Source: Capniomyces stellatus
Taxonomy: Eukaryota > Kickxellomycota > Harpellomycetes > Harpellales > Legeriomycetaceae
Length of the DNA stretch: 64,000 bases
Direction: 5' to 3'
Assembly: GCA_001661515.1 (NCBI GenBank)
Contig: LUVW01000039.1
Coordinates: 1 to 64,000, forward strand
The notes beneath the pieces are model-generated. The model worked only from the letters and a program-made list of their open reading frames with translations. It was not told the origin of the DNA and searched no databases. Numbering within the stretch: the first letter of the stretch is position 1; each line of letters begins with the position of its first letter. The translations under genes and the position numbers were made by a program. This document shows, one piece after another, positions 22,877 through 32,100 of the stretch.

Positions 22877-24835
22877 TTATCCGATGATTACACCGTTGCA
22901 TTTCATGCAGCCTGTATCCAAGCACTCGCAATTTGCTCCATCCTTTACGAAAACTCCCTCTCCGTATTTGCCAACACACATACTGTACAAAGGCCTATCA
23001 TTAACACTGTCTCTACAATCATACGATGGTTGTAGACTGCCAACACTAATCTCACATCCAGACCTATCGCAGTAGTAGTAGTATTCCCCCTTCTTGAAGT
23101 AATCGTCCCCATTAGCAAGAATACATTCTGCTTGCTTTTCAAGGTTCTTTACTGTGGTGTTGCATGTTAGTGGAAAATTCACGTCACCCTCACAGGAAAA
23201 GCAGCCTGTCTCCAAGCATAAACAGTTATAGAACTTAGTATATGACTGTCCATCACCAAATGCACCCACACATATGCTATATAAGAACCTGCTATCCGGG
23301 TTTGTTTCGCATTCGTAAGATGGTCTAGTCTGCCCAACAGCAACCTCACATCCGGATATATCACAGTAGTAGTACTCGTCGCCCTTCAAATAGGCACCAT
23401 AGCTATTAACACGGACACACTCCGCTTGCCTTATAATATCCTTTACTGAAGTGTCACATCCTGGAGGCTCAGTTGGTATTGTCGAGGTTGTAGTGTCTGC
23501 TGTTGTAGTCTCTGCTGTTGTAGTCTCTGCTGTTGTAGTCTCTGCTGTTGTGGTTTCTGTTGTAGACTCTGCTGTTGTGGTCTCTGCTGTTGTGGTCTCT
23601 GCTGTTGTGGTCTCTGTTGTTGTGGTTTCTGTTGTAGACTCTGCTGTTGTGGTTTCTGTTGTAGACTCTGCTGTTGTGGTCTCTGCTGTTGTGGTCTCTG
23701 CTGTTGTGATTCCTGTTGTTGTGATTCCTGTTGTTGTTGTGCCTGTTGTTGTTTCTGTTGTAGACTCTGCTGTTGTGGTTTCTGTTGTAGACTCTGCTGT
23801 TGTGGTTTCTGTTGTAGACTCTGCTGTTGTGGTTTCTGTTGTAGACTCTGCTGTTGTGGTCTCTGCTGTTGTGGTCTCTGCTGTTGTGGTCTCTGTTGTT
23901 GTGGTTTCTGTTGTAGACTCTGCTGTTGTGGTTTCTGTTGTAGACTCTGCTGTTGTGGTCTCTGCTGTTGTGGTCTCTGCTGTTGTGATTCCTGTTGTTG
24001 TGATTCCTGTTGTTGTTGTGCCTGTTGTTGTTTCTGTTGTAGACTCTGCTGTTGTGGTTTCTGTTGTAGACTCTGCTGTTGTGGTTTCTGTTGTAGACTC
24101 TGCTGTTGTGGTTTCTGTTGTAGACTCTGCTGTTGTGGTCTCTGCTGTTGTGGTCTCTGTTGTTGTGGTTCCTGTTGTTGTTGTGCCTGTTGTTGTTTCT
24201 GTTGTNGTTTCTGTTGTAGACTCTGCTGTTGTGGTCTCTGCTGTTGTGGTCTCTGCTGTTGTGGTCTCTGTTGTTGTGGTTTCTGTTGTAGACTCTGCTG
24301 TTGTGGTTTCTGTTGTAGACTCTGCTGTTGTGGTCTCTGCTGTTGTAGACTCTGCTGTTGTAGTCTCTGCTGTTGTAGACTCTGCTGTTGTGGTCTCTGC
24401 TGTTGTGATTTCTGTTGTTGTGATTCCTGTTGTTGTTGTGCCTGTTGTTGTGATTCCTGTTGTTGTGATTCCTGTTGTTGTGATTCCTGTTGTTGTAACC
24501 CCTGTTGTTGTTGTGCCTGTTGTTGTTGTGCCTGTTGTTGAAGTTTCAACTGCCATTATTGGAGTTGTGAATGGCGATGGGTGATAAGAGTAGTGTTCAT
24601 TTTTAGTCCTAGTAGGTATATTGGAGAACACGTAGCTGGCTGTTTGGTATGCTTTAGTGATTACTGTTACATACGGTGGAAGCTGAGTTATATAAATAGT
24701 GCCAGCGCCCTTCTCGTTATCTGTAACGTATTCCGTGACTTGGGCCTTACACTTTGCCTGGTCTGCTGAAACTATACAGCCACCCGAAAATATTGCTATG
24801 GCGATAGCCAGGGCTGTCGCGGATATGGATCTCAT
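22877..24835 (-). CDS. Mucin-like secreted protein with Thr-rich repeats and duplicated 10-Cys module
   Basis: Single exon, 652 residues. Residues 1-24 are a signal peptide (MRSISATALAIAIAIFSGG, then SADQ). After a short unique region, about 360 residues are Thr-rich repeats built from TTTG, TTTAE and STTE units, expected to be heavily O-glycosylated. The C-terminus holds two related modules of about 90 residues, each with ten cysteines in the same order; shared anchors are QAEC, YYYCD, SGCE, PSY[ED]C, CVG and C-x-C-x4-GC-x2-C. The protein ends shortly after the second module (NGVIIG) without an obvious GPI signal. Domain order suggests a cell-surface or secreted adhesin or a carbohydrate-binding protein, but I do not recognise the module, so this remains inference. 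One undetermined base (24206) falls in the repeat, so its true length is uncertain. Confidence 0.85.
   Translation of the reverse strand: MRSISATALAIAIAIFSGGCIVSADQAKCKAQVTEYVTDNEKGAGTIYITQLPPYVTVITKAYQTASYVFSNIPTRTKNEHYSYHPSPFTTPIMAVETSTTGTTTTGTTTTGVTTTGITTTGITTTGITTTGTTTTGITTTEITTAETTTAESTTAETTTAESTTAETTTAESTTETTTAESTTETTTTETTTAETTTAETTTAESTTEXTTETTTGTTTTGTTTTETTTAETTTAESTTETTTAESTTETTTAESTTETTTAESTTETTTGTTTTGITTTGITTAETTTAETTTAESTTETTTAESTTETTTTETTTAETTTAETTTAESTTETTTAESTTETTTAESTTETTTAESTTETTTGTTTTGITTTGITTAETTTAETTTAESTTETTTAESTTETTTTETTTAETTTAETTTAESTTETTTAETTTAETTTAETTTADTTTSTIPTEPPGCDTSVKDIIRQAECVRVNSYGAYLKGDEYYYCDISGCEVAVGQTRPSYECETNPDSRFLYSICVGAFGDGQSYTKFYNCLCLETGCFSCEGDVNFPLTCNTTVKNLEKQAECILANGDDYFKKGEYYYYCDRSGCEISVGSLQPSYDCRDSVNDRPLYSMCVGKYGEGVFVKDGANCECLDTGCMKCNGVIIG
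23470..24545 (-). repeat. Coding minisatellite with ~279-bp higher-order period
   Basis: Short units such as TCTGCTGTTGTGGTC and TCTGTTGTAGACTC are repeated throughout. A block beginning GATTCCTGTTGTTGTGATTC recurs at 23708 and 23987 (279 bp, 93 codons) with nearly the same order of units between, and a related block starts near 24165. This indicates whole-block duplication on top of unit slippage. It encodes the Thr-rich part of the mucin-like protein. Confidence 0.9.
24206..24206. other. Undetermined base in coding repeat
   Basis: A single N in the minisatellite, probably an assembly ambiguity. Confidence 0.95.
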
Positions 24836-25937
24836 TCTTGAGTTGACTTGTATATTACTATAATGTAGCTAAAAAAAAGAAAAGGCGAACTTTCAAATTT
24901 GAATTGATTCCGCAGAACCTAAACGTATTTATAGTCATTTAGCTTTGGCGGAGCTATCACAAGAATTTTATGGAAGCCAATTACAAACTAATGAGCAACG
25001 TTAAACACGTTACATATTTTTTTTAACACTATTGCATCTTGGTTTCAGCATTTTTATCGAGTTTGCAAAAGTATCTTTTGACCTTCGATCTAACCAGAAA
25101 AAACATTAAAAAATCAAAAACTAAAAAAAAACTACCGCATTAACTTTTATTTTAGTTGACAACAATCGTTATAACCTCAATAAAGCAAACAAAAGCAATC
25201 GTTATAGCCATTTTGTTTTTTTTATTGAAATTCGTTATAACCATTTTGGTTACGCAAATTTTAGTGCAATTTACCATCTATAGATTTTGATCAGTTCATA
25301 AATGTGCTGGCCACTCATCTTTGCCGAGGTGCTACATTACAGTTTTTACTTTTGTTTAACTTCAAAGTCCTAGGTCAGGCTACAGTGCCAATATCCAATA
25401 CTATTCACTGTTCTTTGTTAAACCAATACATTACAATTGTACGCCATTTAACTTAAGCTGAACGTTTAACTCGGCTAGTGTCTAGTGTTCAAATCCATCT
25501 TTGCCTTTTGACTCTTTCTCTTAACATGTTTTTGGCTTTAGCTGTCGGTAACCTCCCCCCCAATTTGCTTTTAGCTGATTTCCTGCCAAATTAGGTTTAA
25601 TTGGGGGGTTTTGTTGATTTGGGCTTAGACTTGTGCGATTGGCTAGAACTTTGGTGAAAAAGAAGGAAAAAAGATCGAAGGACAAAAAAGGAAAAAAACA
25701 AAAATTGCAAAGTATTCTTGATCAATAATGGCTCCATTGGTAGTCGATATTCCAAGCAAAAGTTGCAATTTTTTTTTTAAATTAAAGTTAATAATGTTAG
25801 ATGGAAAAAGTTGCCAGTTTCACCGCACTATAGCCTTCTCGATCTGACTTTTGAACAAGAACATAGTTCTATTGTATTTCACAGCAAGCTGTTATTTTCG
25901 ATTAATTTAGGCTGATAATAAAAAAGTAATTCGAAAA
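24836..25937. other. Divergent intergenic region
   Basis: Upstream of both the mucin-like gene (-) and FMC1 (+). AT-rich with A tracts at 25660-25710. No coding signal recognised. Confidence 0.55.
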
Positions 25938-26591
25938 ATGAATTCAGCAATTTCAAGCAGAAATTTGTACAGACAAATAAGGAAGGAGCTGAGAAAGCAG
26001 GTAATAGTCGCAATAATCTGATCCTTGGGCTGATCGCTTTAAAAAGTAAAAATAAAATAAAATAGAACCGAGTGATGGTGAATGATAACTAATCAATGTT
26101 AAACATGCCATAGTTTACGAGTGTAAATGGAAACAAGTTTTGGGAACGGGATTTAAAGGCACTGGCCATACTGGGCTATTCCAGCAAAGCAAAGGAGAGC
26201 GGCAACGCAAAATACAACAAGAATTATAGAGATGCTAGATTTGATGAACTGGACATTGAACTAAGAAATGCGATGGACATACACTCCTACCTACACAACA
26301 ATTCAAAGTATAAGGTGAGACCTTGGATCAATAGTAAACTAAATGCACAACGGACCATTGCCTTTGATAAGATTCTCGATTCGCATTCCAATACAAAAAA
26401 AAAAAGTTGAATCGTTTTTTTTTCGTAGTTATATAAATATATGTTGTCGCTACAATTTTTGATAGGAACTATTGGAATATTATAATCCTAAAATGTCACA
26501 AGAGGATATGGTATCAAAGACGGCAAACAGAGTAGGGTTTGGGATGCCAAAAGAAATAGAGTTCCCAAGCGACTTTATCAATAGGATTTAA
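25938..26591 (+). CDS. FMC1: FMC1-like LYR protein, F1-ATPase assembly factor
   Basis: Three exons with phase-0 junctions: 25938-26000, 26114-26314, 26466-26591; 129 residues. The N-terminus has the LYR motif in NLYRQIRKELRKQ, followed by a basic helix, YRDARFDELDIELRNA, and the C-terminal ELLEYYNPKMSQEDM and ANRVGFGMPKE. The order LYR, helix, xELLxxYNPxM, RxVGxxxPKE is that of FMC1 (C7orf55), a mitochondrial matrix LYR protein that helps assemble the F1 part of ATP synthase. Length fits the family. No separate presequence is obvious, as is common for LYR proteins. None of the three exons is long enough to stand out alone, so the identification rests on the spliced product. Another LYR family is the only serious alternative. 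Confidence 0.85.
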
Positions 26592-27477
26592 GGCAACAGC
26601 AGTATATAGAATACTTGATACATATGATCAAATGCAGATAACTCAAATTAGACTGGCCTACTACAAGAACTGCTTAGGCCCAGCTGTGCGAATGTTTAGG
26701 CGACTTTAAAATTCATAATCCTAGCACACCATGTTTTTTTTAATCCAACATTAACAAATAATAAAAGTATAGCTTTGAACTTTCAAAATAAAACTAGTTG
26801 GAAATAAAAGCATCGCATAGTAAGCGTATACAGTAAGCGTATACATAGTCTGGTGTGAAAACACACCAGATATATTCCAATTGATTATAGCCAAGTATCC
26901 AGCTTTATCTAGAATGTCTTTTAGCCACTTGGGCAGTGTGAATACATTTGCACTAGTATTGAATATGCGGATCCATCCTCAACATCAACCAGTGGCGTTC
27001 CACCAAAGGCACATGTTTTATCTCATAAATAACAACAACAAAACTTGCTTTTTGTTGCTAGCCCAATAGCGACTCTGCACAAACCAGGTGCATATTTCTT
27101 TTTATTTGTGAAACGGGTGCATATTTCTGCCAATATTGAGAATAGAAGAAAAATGTCTGCTATTCTTTTATAAACGTGAACAATTACAAAGTGATGATTG
27201 TTGAAAGTGAATAAAAGTTCCAAGTTTAACTAGAACAAATATAGTGCTTTTTTATTGATTATTATAATCATTTATGTGTTTTATTGGCAACAGAATCAAC
27301 ACAACAAAACATACAAATATTTGCTTTATCAAATTGAGGTGTTTTAAAGCTGTTTAGTTTTGTAATTATAATTGCTGTTGGATTTTAGCATTGGTTAAAG
27401 AAATTTGCGAACATTATAAACACTTTGTAACTATTGTATTGTACCAAAAAAAAAAGCAAATCGGCACTTTTGAAACC
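26592..27477. other. Intergenic; short direct repeat
   Basis: Contains AGTAAGCGTATAC twice in tandem at about 26819-26845. No gene recognised. The open frame upstream of 27478 has no ATG in a good context. Confidence 0.55.
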
Positions 27478-28347
27478 ATGGAGGATAACAATCTGAAAAG
27501 CAAGGTGATTATTGTAACAGGAGCAGATTCAGGCCTAGGATTAGGAATTGTGAAGCGATTGGCTTTAACGAGCAAAGACCCGGTGGTGCTGTATTTGACG
27601 TCCAAAGAACATTGCAGGGGTGAAGCTGTGTACAACGAGCTGGTAGAATCGGTTAAGAATAAAGTGAGCAATAATGTAAAAATAAACCACCACCAATTGG
27701 ACATTACTGATGATGAAAGCATTGAGAGGTTTAGAAAGTTTATTGTCGAGAGTCATGGAGAAAGGGGCGTGAGTGTGTTGGTGAATAATGCTGGAGTAAA
27801 GTTTGAGGAAGGAGGGGATGTTGGCGGTAGCAAGGAAGTGGCTTTGATGACTGTGAATACGAATTATTTTGGGACTTTAAAGCTGACAGAAGCTTTTCTA
27901 CCACATTTGAGCGAAAACAGCCGCGTTATATTTATGACAAGTAGCGAGGGGAGGTTGGAAGCATTAGGCGAGAAGTTGAGAGGCGAATATAGCGATCCAG
28001 AGCTCGACTTGGAAAAGCTGAACAGCTTACAAGCTGGGTACACCGCCTCGTGTACTGACGGAATGCAGAGTGCGGGTGGATGTGGGGTTACTAGCTATTC
28101 GGTTTCAAGTGCTGGGTTGATAGGACTTCCCTTGGTTTTATCGAAAAGGTGCAAAAGTGACAGTAGAAAGATATTTTTTGCATGTTGTGATCCAGGCAGA
28201 GTAAACACAGAGATGAATAGGAATCCAAATCTTGGAAGTATTGAGATTGGAATCAAGACACCGATATACTTGATAACGGCAGATATTGAGGAACTGTATA
28301 GACACAATGGCAAGCTGTTTACGCGAATGAGTGTGGATCGTTGGTAA
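27478..28347 (+). CDS. CBR1-like short-chain dehydrogenase/reductase lacking the catalytic lysine
   Basis: Single exon, 289 residues, from the ATG in ACCATGG. Layout follows human carbonyl reductase 1: the TGADSGLGLGIVKRL dinucleotide-binding loop (TGxxxGxG), HQLDITDDESIERF, VLVNNAGVKF, VNTNYFGTLKLTE, VIFMTSSEGRLEAL, ACCDPGRVNTEM and a C-terminal NGKLFTRMSVDRW. The active-site YxxxK reads YSVSS (Tyr207, Ser211), so the lysine that orients the cofactor and lowers the Tyr pKa is Ser. The adjacent SAGL matches the usual helix, so the alignment is secure. Reductase activity may be lost or altered while NADP(H) binding looks intact. No neighbour gives a pathway context. Confidence 0.88.
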   Translation: MEDNNLKSKVIIVTGADSGLGLGIVKRLALTSKDPVVLYLTSKEHCRGEAVYNELVESVKNKVSNNVKINHHQLDITDDESIERFRKFIVESHGERGVSVLVNNAGVKFEEGGDVGGSKEVALMTVNTNYFGTLKLTEAFLPHLSENSRVIFMTSSEGRLEALGEKLRGEYSDPELDLEKLNSLQAGYTASCTDGMQSAGGCGVTSYSVSSAGLIGLPLVLSKRCKSDSRKIFFACCDPGRVNTEMNRNPNLGSIEIGIKTPIYLITADIEELYRHNGKLFTRMSVDRW

Positions 28348-29103
28348 TAGGGTTTTAACAGCTGGATTGGATGCATAGTACACTTTATCTTTTTAAGCGT
28401 TGTGTTGCTTTTTTTTTTTTACTTGGTTTTGTACTTGACCAAGTTGTTTTTAATAACTACAAGTAACAATAACAATAACAAGATTAATCAAGATTAATGG
28501 TTTGATTCTAAGCACAATGTTGCGAATATAATGTTGATGATAATTAAAGATGAGACGGGCTGTATTTGCTATCGGTTAGAGTAACAAGTCAAAGGTTTGA
28601 GGTGTTGTATGACTTTACTCTGCTTTGTGACTTGTAGTTCATTAAAGGATGAGTATGGTACAAATTGGTGGGGATAAATTTTGATGCTGGAAATCAAAGT
28701 AACTATAAAATGATTTCAATAAAAAGAAATCAAAGTAACTATAAAATGGAGCAGAATTTCCAATTGACCAACCAATTATATTAAAATTTTACGTTAAAAT
28801 TCAATGGTAAAAAAAAAACGACGGTAAAAGGTCAATTACAGGCTAAACATGGATTTTACGCCAGGCAAATGAAATAATAAAAGTTTTATAAATAAAAATA
28901 AAATGTGAAGCAAATAATAAAATAATGAGGTATAGTAAATTAGAGAAAATAATAGAAAAATGTAGAAAACAAAAAGAAGGTTGGTTGAATGAATAAGGGA
29001 GCAAAGTAAAATAAAGCGAGTTGATTTAGTTTTGAATACTTGGTAAATAAAGAGCTAGTAAATAAACAAAGAATAAATAAACAAGCAAAGCAGATAAATA
29101 CAG
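28348..29103. other. Intergenic AT-rich DNA
   Basis: Contains a repeated AAATCAAAGTAACTATAAAATG element (about 28690-28750) and A tracts. Nothing else recognised. Confidence 0.55.
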
Positions 29104-32100
29104 ATGGAAGGGGTTGAGCCAAAAAAGGAAGAGAAAGGGATAGAGAAAGAGAAAGGGATAGAGAAAGAGACAGAGAATGAGATAGAGACAGAGACAAGAA
29201 TGGAAAAGGAGGAAAGCAAGGAGAAAGCAAGGGAAATGTTGGGTAAGGAGGAAGCAGAGATAGTGATTGAGGAGGGGGAGAATGAAGAGGGTTTGGAAAC
29301 CAAAGAAGAAATAGATGTTGGGGGGATGAGCCCGGTAAAAACAAGAGTGGAGGATTGGTATTATCAAGGGAATTCAAGATGGGAAACTGAGAGTAGAGAA
29401 GGGTATTATAAGAGGGAAGAGGATAGGGCGAGTAGAAGCGAAGAATTTGATAAGGAGGATGCGGGGTACAGAAAAAGGTACGAGAATGCGAGGTATGATA
29501 GGGAAAGGACGAGAGTAAGAGATCGAGAATATGAGAGAGGAGATAGAGATAGAGATATAGTTAGGGATAGGGATATAGTTAGGGATAGAGACATAGTTAG
29601 AGATAGGGATAGGGTAAGGGACAGAGTTAGGGACAGAGATATAGTTAGAGATAGAGATATAGTTAGAGATAGAGATATAGTTAGAGATAGAGATATAGTT
29701 AGAGATAGAGATATAGTTAGAGATAGAGATATAGTTAGAGATAGAGATATAGTTAGGGATAGGGTAAGAGATAGGGATAGGGTAAGAGATAGGGATAGAG
29801 ATAGGGATAGAGATAGATATTCTTATAAGTATGGGGGTAGAGAGAGAATAAGAGAAAGCGAGCCAGAAGGTAGGGGAGGGTATGGATATAGCAAGTATGG
29901 AGACAGAACACGAGGAGGATATAATGATGGATATAGAGGGAATAAAGATGTGGGGGGAGTGGGGGTATATAGGGAGCGATATGAAGAGCGATATAGTGAC
30001 AGGTGTAGCGAGGGATACAGGGAGGGGCGATACGAGCGATATGGAGATAAGTACGAGGAGAGGAGTGAAAGTGAGTATAGAAGCGGAAAACTAGAAGACT
30101 ATATAGACGAGAAAGCAAAAGATAAAGATAATGATATAAAGGTAAACGTGGAAGTGGGAGTGGAAATGGAAATGGAAATGGGAGATGTAGAGGAGAACAA
30201 GGAGGGAGTTAAAGCAGAAGGGGGGTTAGTTGAGAGTAAAGAAGAGCAAGAAAAGCAAGTTGACATTGAGAGTATGGAAAAGAAAGAAAATGTGGAAGAG
30301 GAGGATGGAAGAGAGGATATGGCAAAAGCAAGTACAAAAGAAGAGAGAAAAGAAGAAGAAGAAGAAGTGAATATAGAAGATGAAATTGAAGAAGGAGAAA
30401 CAGATGGTATGGAAGATGAAGATTACGAAGAAGAGAAAAAGGAAAAAGGAGAGAAAAAGGAAATTGAAAAGGAAATTGAAAAGGAAATGGAGATAAAGAG
30501 AATTGAGCCACAAGGAGTAGAGATACCAAGGTCAATATCAGGGTCAGGATCAAAAGTAAGATCAAGAGAAAGAGAAAGAGAAAGAGAAAGAGAAAGAGAA
30601 AGAGAAAGAATGAGAATAAAGCAAAGGTCAAGATCAAGGTCAATAAGGTCAAGGTCAAGATCGAGGTTGAAGTCAAGAGTAAGGTCAAGAGTAAGGTCAA
30701 GATCAAGGTCAAGAGTAAGGTCAAGATCAAGGTCAAGAGTAAGATCAAGAATAAGATCAAGAATAAGATCGATATCAAGGTCAGTATCAGGGTCAAGATC
30801 AAGCTCAAGATCAAGAGTAATTAAAGATGGAGATAGAACAAGGATAGAATTAGGATTAGGGTCAGGATTAGGGTCAGGATTAGGGTCAGGATTAGGGTCA
30901 GGATTAGGGTCAGGATTAGGGTCAGGATTAGGGTCAGGATTAGGGTCAGGATTAGGGTCAGGATTAGGGTCAGGATTAGGGTCAGGATTAGGGTCAGGAT
31001 TAGGGTCAGGATTAGGGTCAGGATTAGGGTCAGGATTAGGGTCAGGATTAGGGTCAGGATTAGGGTCAGGATTAGGGTCAGGATTAGGGTCAGGATTAGG
31101 GTCAGGATTAGGGTCAGGATTAGGGTCAGGATTAGGGTCAGGATTAGGGTCAGGATTAGGGTCAGGATTAGGGTCAGGATTAGGGTCAGGATTAGGGTCA
31201 GGATTAGGGTCAGGATTAGGGTCAGGATTAGGGTCAGGATTAGGGTCAGGATTAGGGTCAGGATTAGGGTCAGGATTAGGGTCAGGATTAGGGTCAGGAT
31301 TAGGGTCAGGATTAGGGTCAGGATTAGGGTCAGGATTAGGGTCAGGATTAGGGTCAGGATTAGGGTCAGGATTAGGGTCAGGATTAGGGTCAGGATTAGG
31401 GTCAGGATTAGGGTCAGGATTAGGGTCAGGATTAGGGTCAGGATTAGGGTCAGGATTAGGGTCAGGATTAGGGTCAGGATTAGGGTCAGGATTAGGGTCA
31501 GGATTAGGGTCAGGATTAGGGTCAGGATTAGGGTCAGGATTAGGGTCAGGATTAGGGTCAGGATTAGGGTCAGGATTAGGGTCAGGATTAGGGTCAGGAT
31601 TAGGGTCAGGATTAGGGTCAGGATTAGGGTCAGGATTAGGGTCAGGATTAGGGTCAGGATTAGGGTCAGGATTAGGGTCAGGATTAGGGTCAGGATTAGG
31701 GTCAGGATTAGGGTCAGGATTAGGGTCAGGATTAGGGTCAGGATTAGGGTCAGGATTAGGGTCAGGATTAGGGTCAGGATTAGGGTCAGGATTAGGGTCA
31801 GGATTAGGGTCAGGATTAGGGTCAGGATTAGGGTCAGGATTAGGGTTTGAGAATGAAGAGACAAAGAAAGATGAACCAGATCAAAAAGAAGAAAAGGAAA
31901 TAGATGTGGTGAATACAGAAACAAAAGAAGATATAAAAGAAATAGAAATAGAAAAAGAAAAGGAAAAAGAAAAGGAAAAGGAAGAAACAAACAGTAGTTA
32001 TGGATATGATAGAGACCGACAAGATAGAGGACTAGTTTATGACCACGAGCACAGTTACAAAACAAAGAGTAGATACAAAAGTAGTACTGAAATGAGCTAT

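Noticed and set aside
23470..24545. CRISPR-like array
   Set aside because: Units are contiguous coding repeats without unique spacers.
23443..24584. Gln-rich minus frame and Val-rich plus frame across the mucin repeat
   Set aside because: Both are shadows of the Thr repeats; the Thr frame alone has a signal peptide and Cys-rich modules.
30856..31845. Internal telomere or chromosome end
   Set aside because: TTAGGG occurs only as part of a 12-bp unit that stays in frame within a long coding sequence, with unique DNA on both sides.
30821..32065. Minus-strand frame of alternating Leu/Ile/Thr
   Set aside because: It is the reverse-strand shadow of the GLGS minisatellite.
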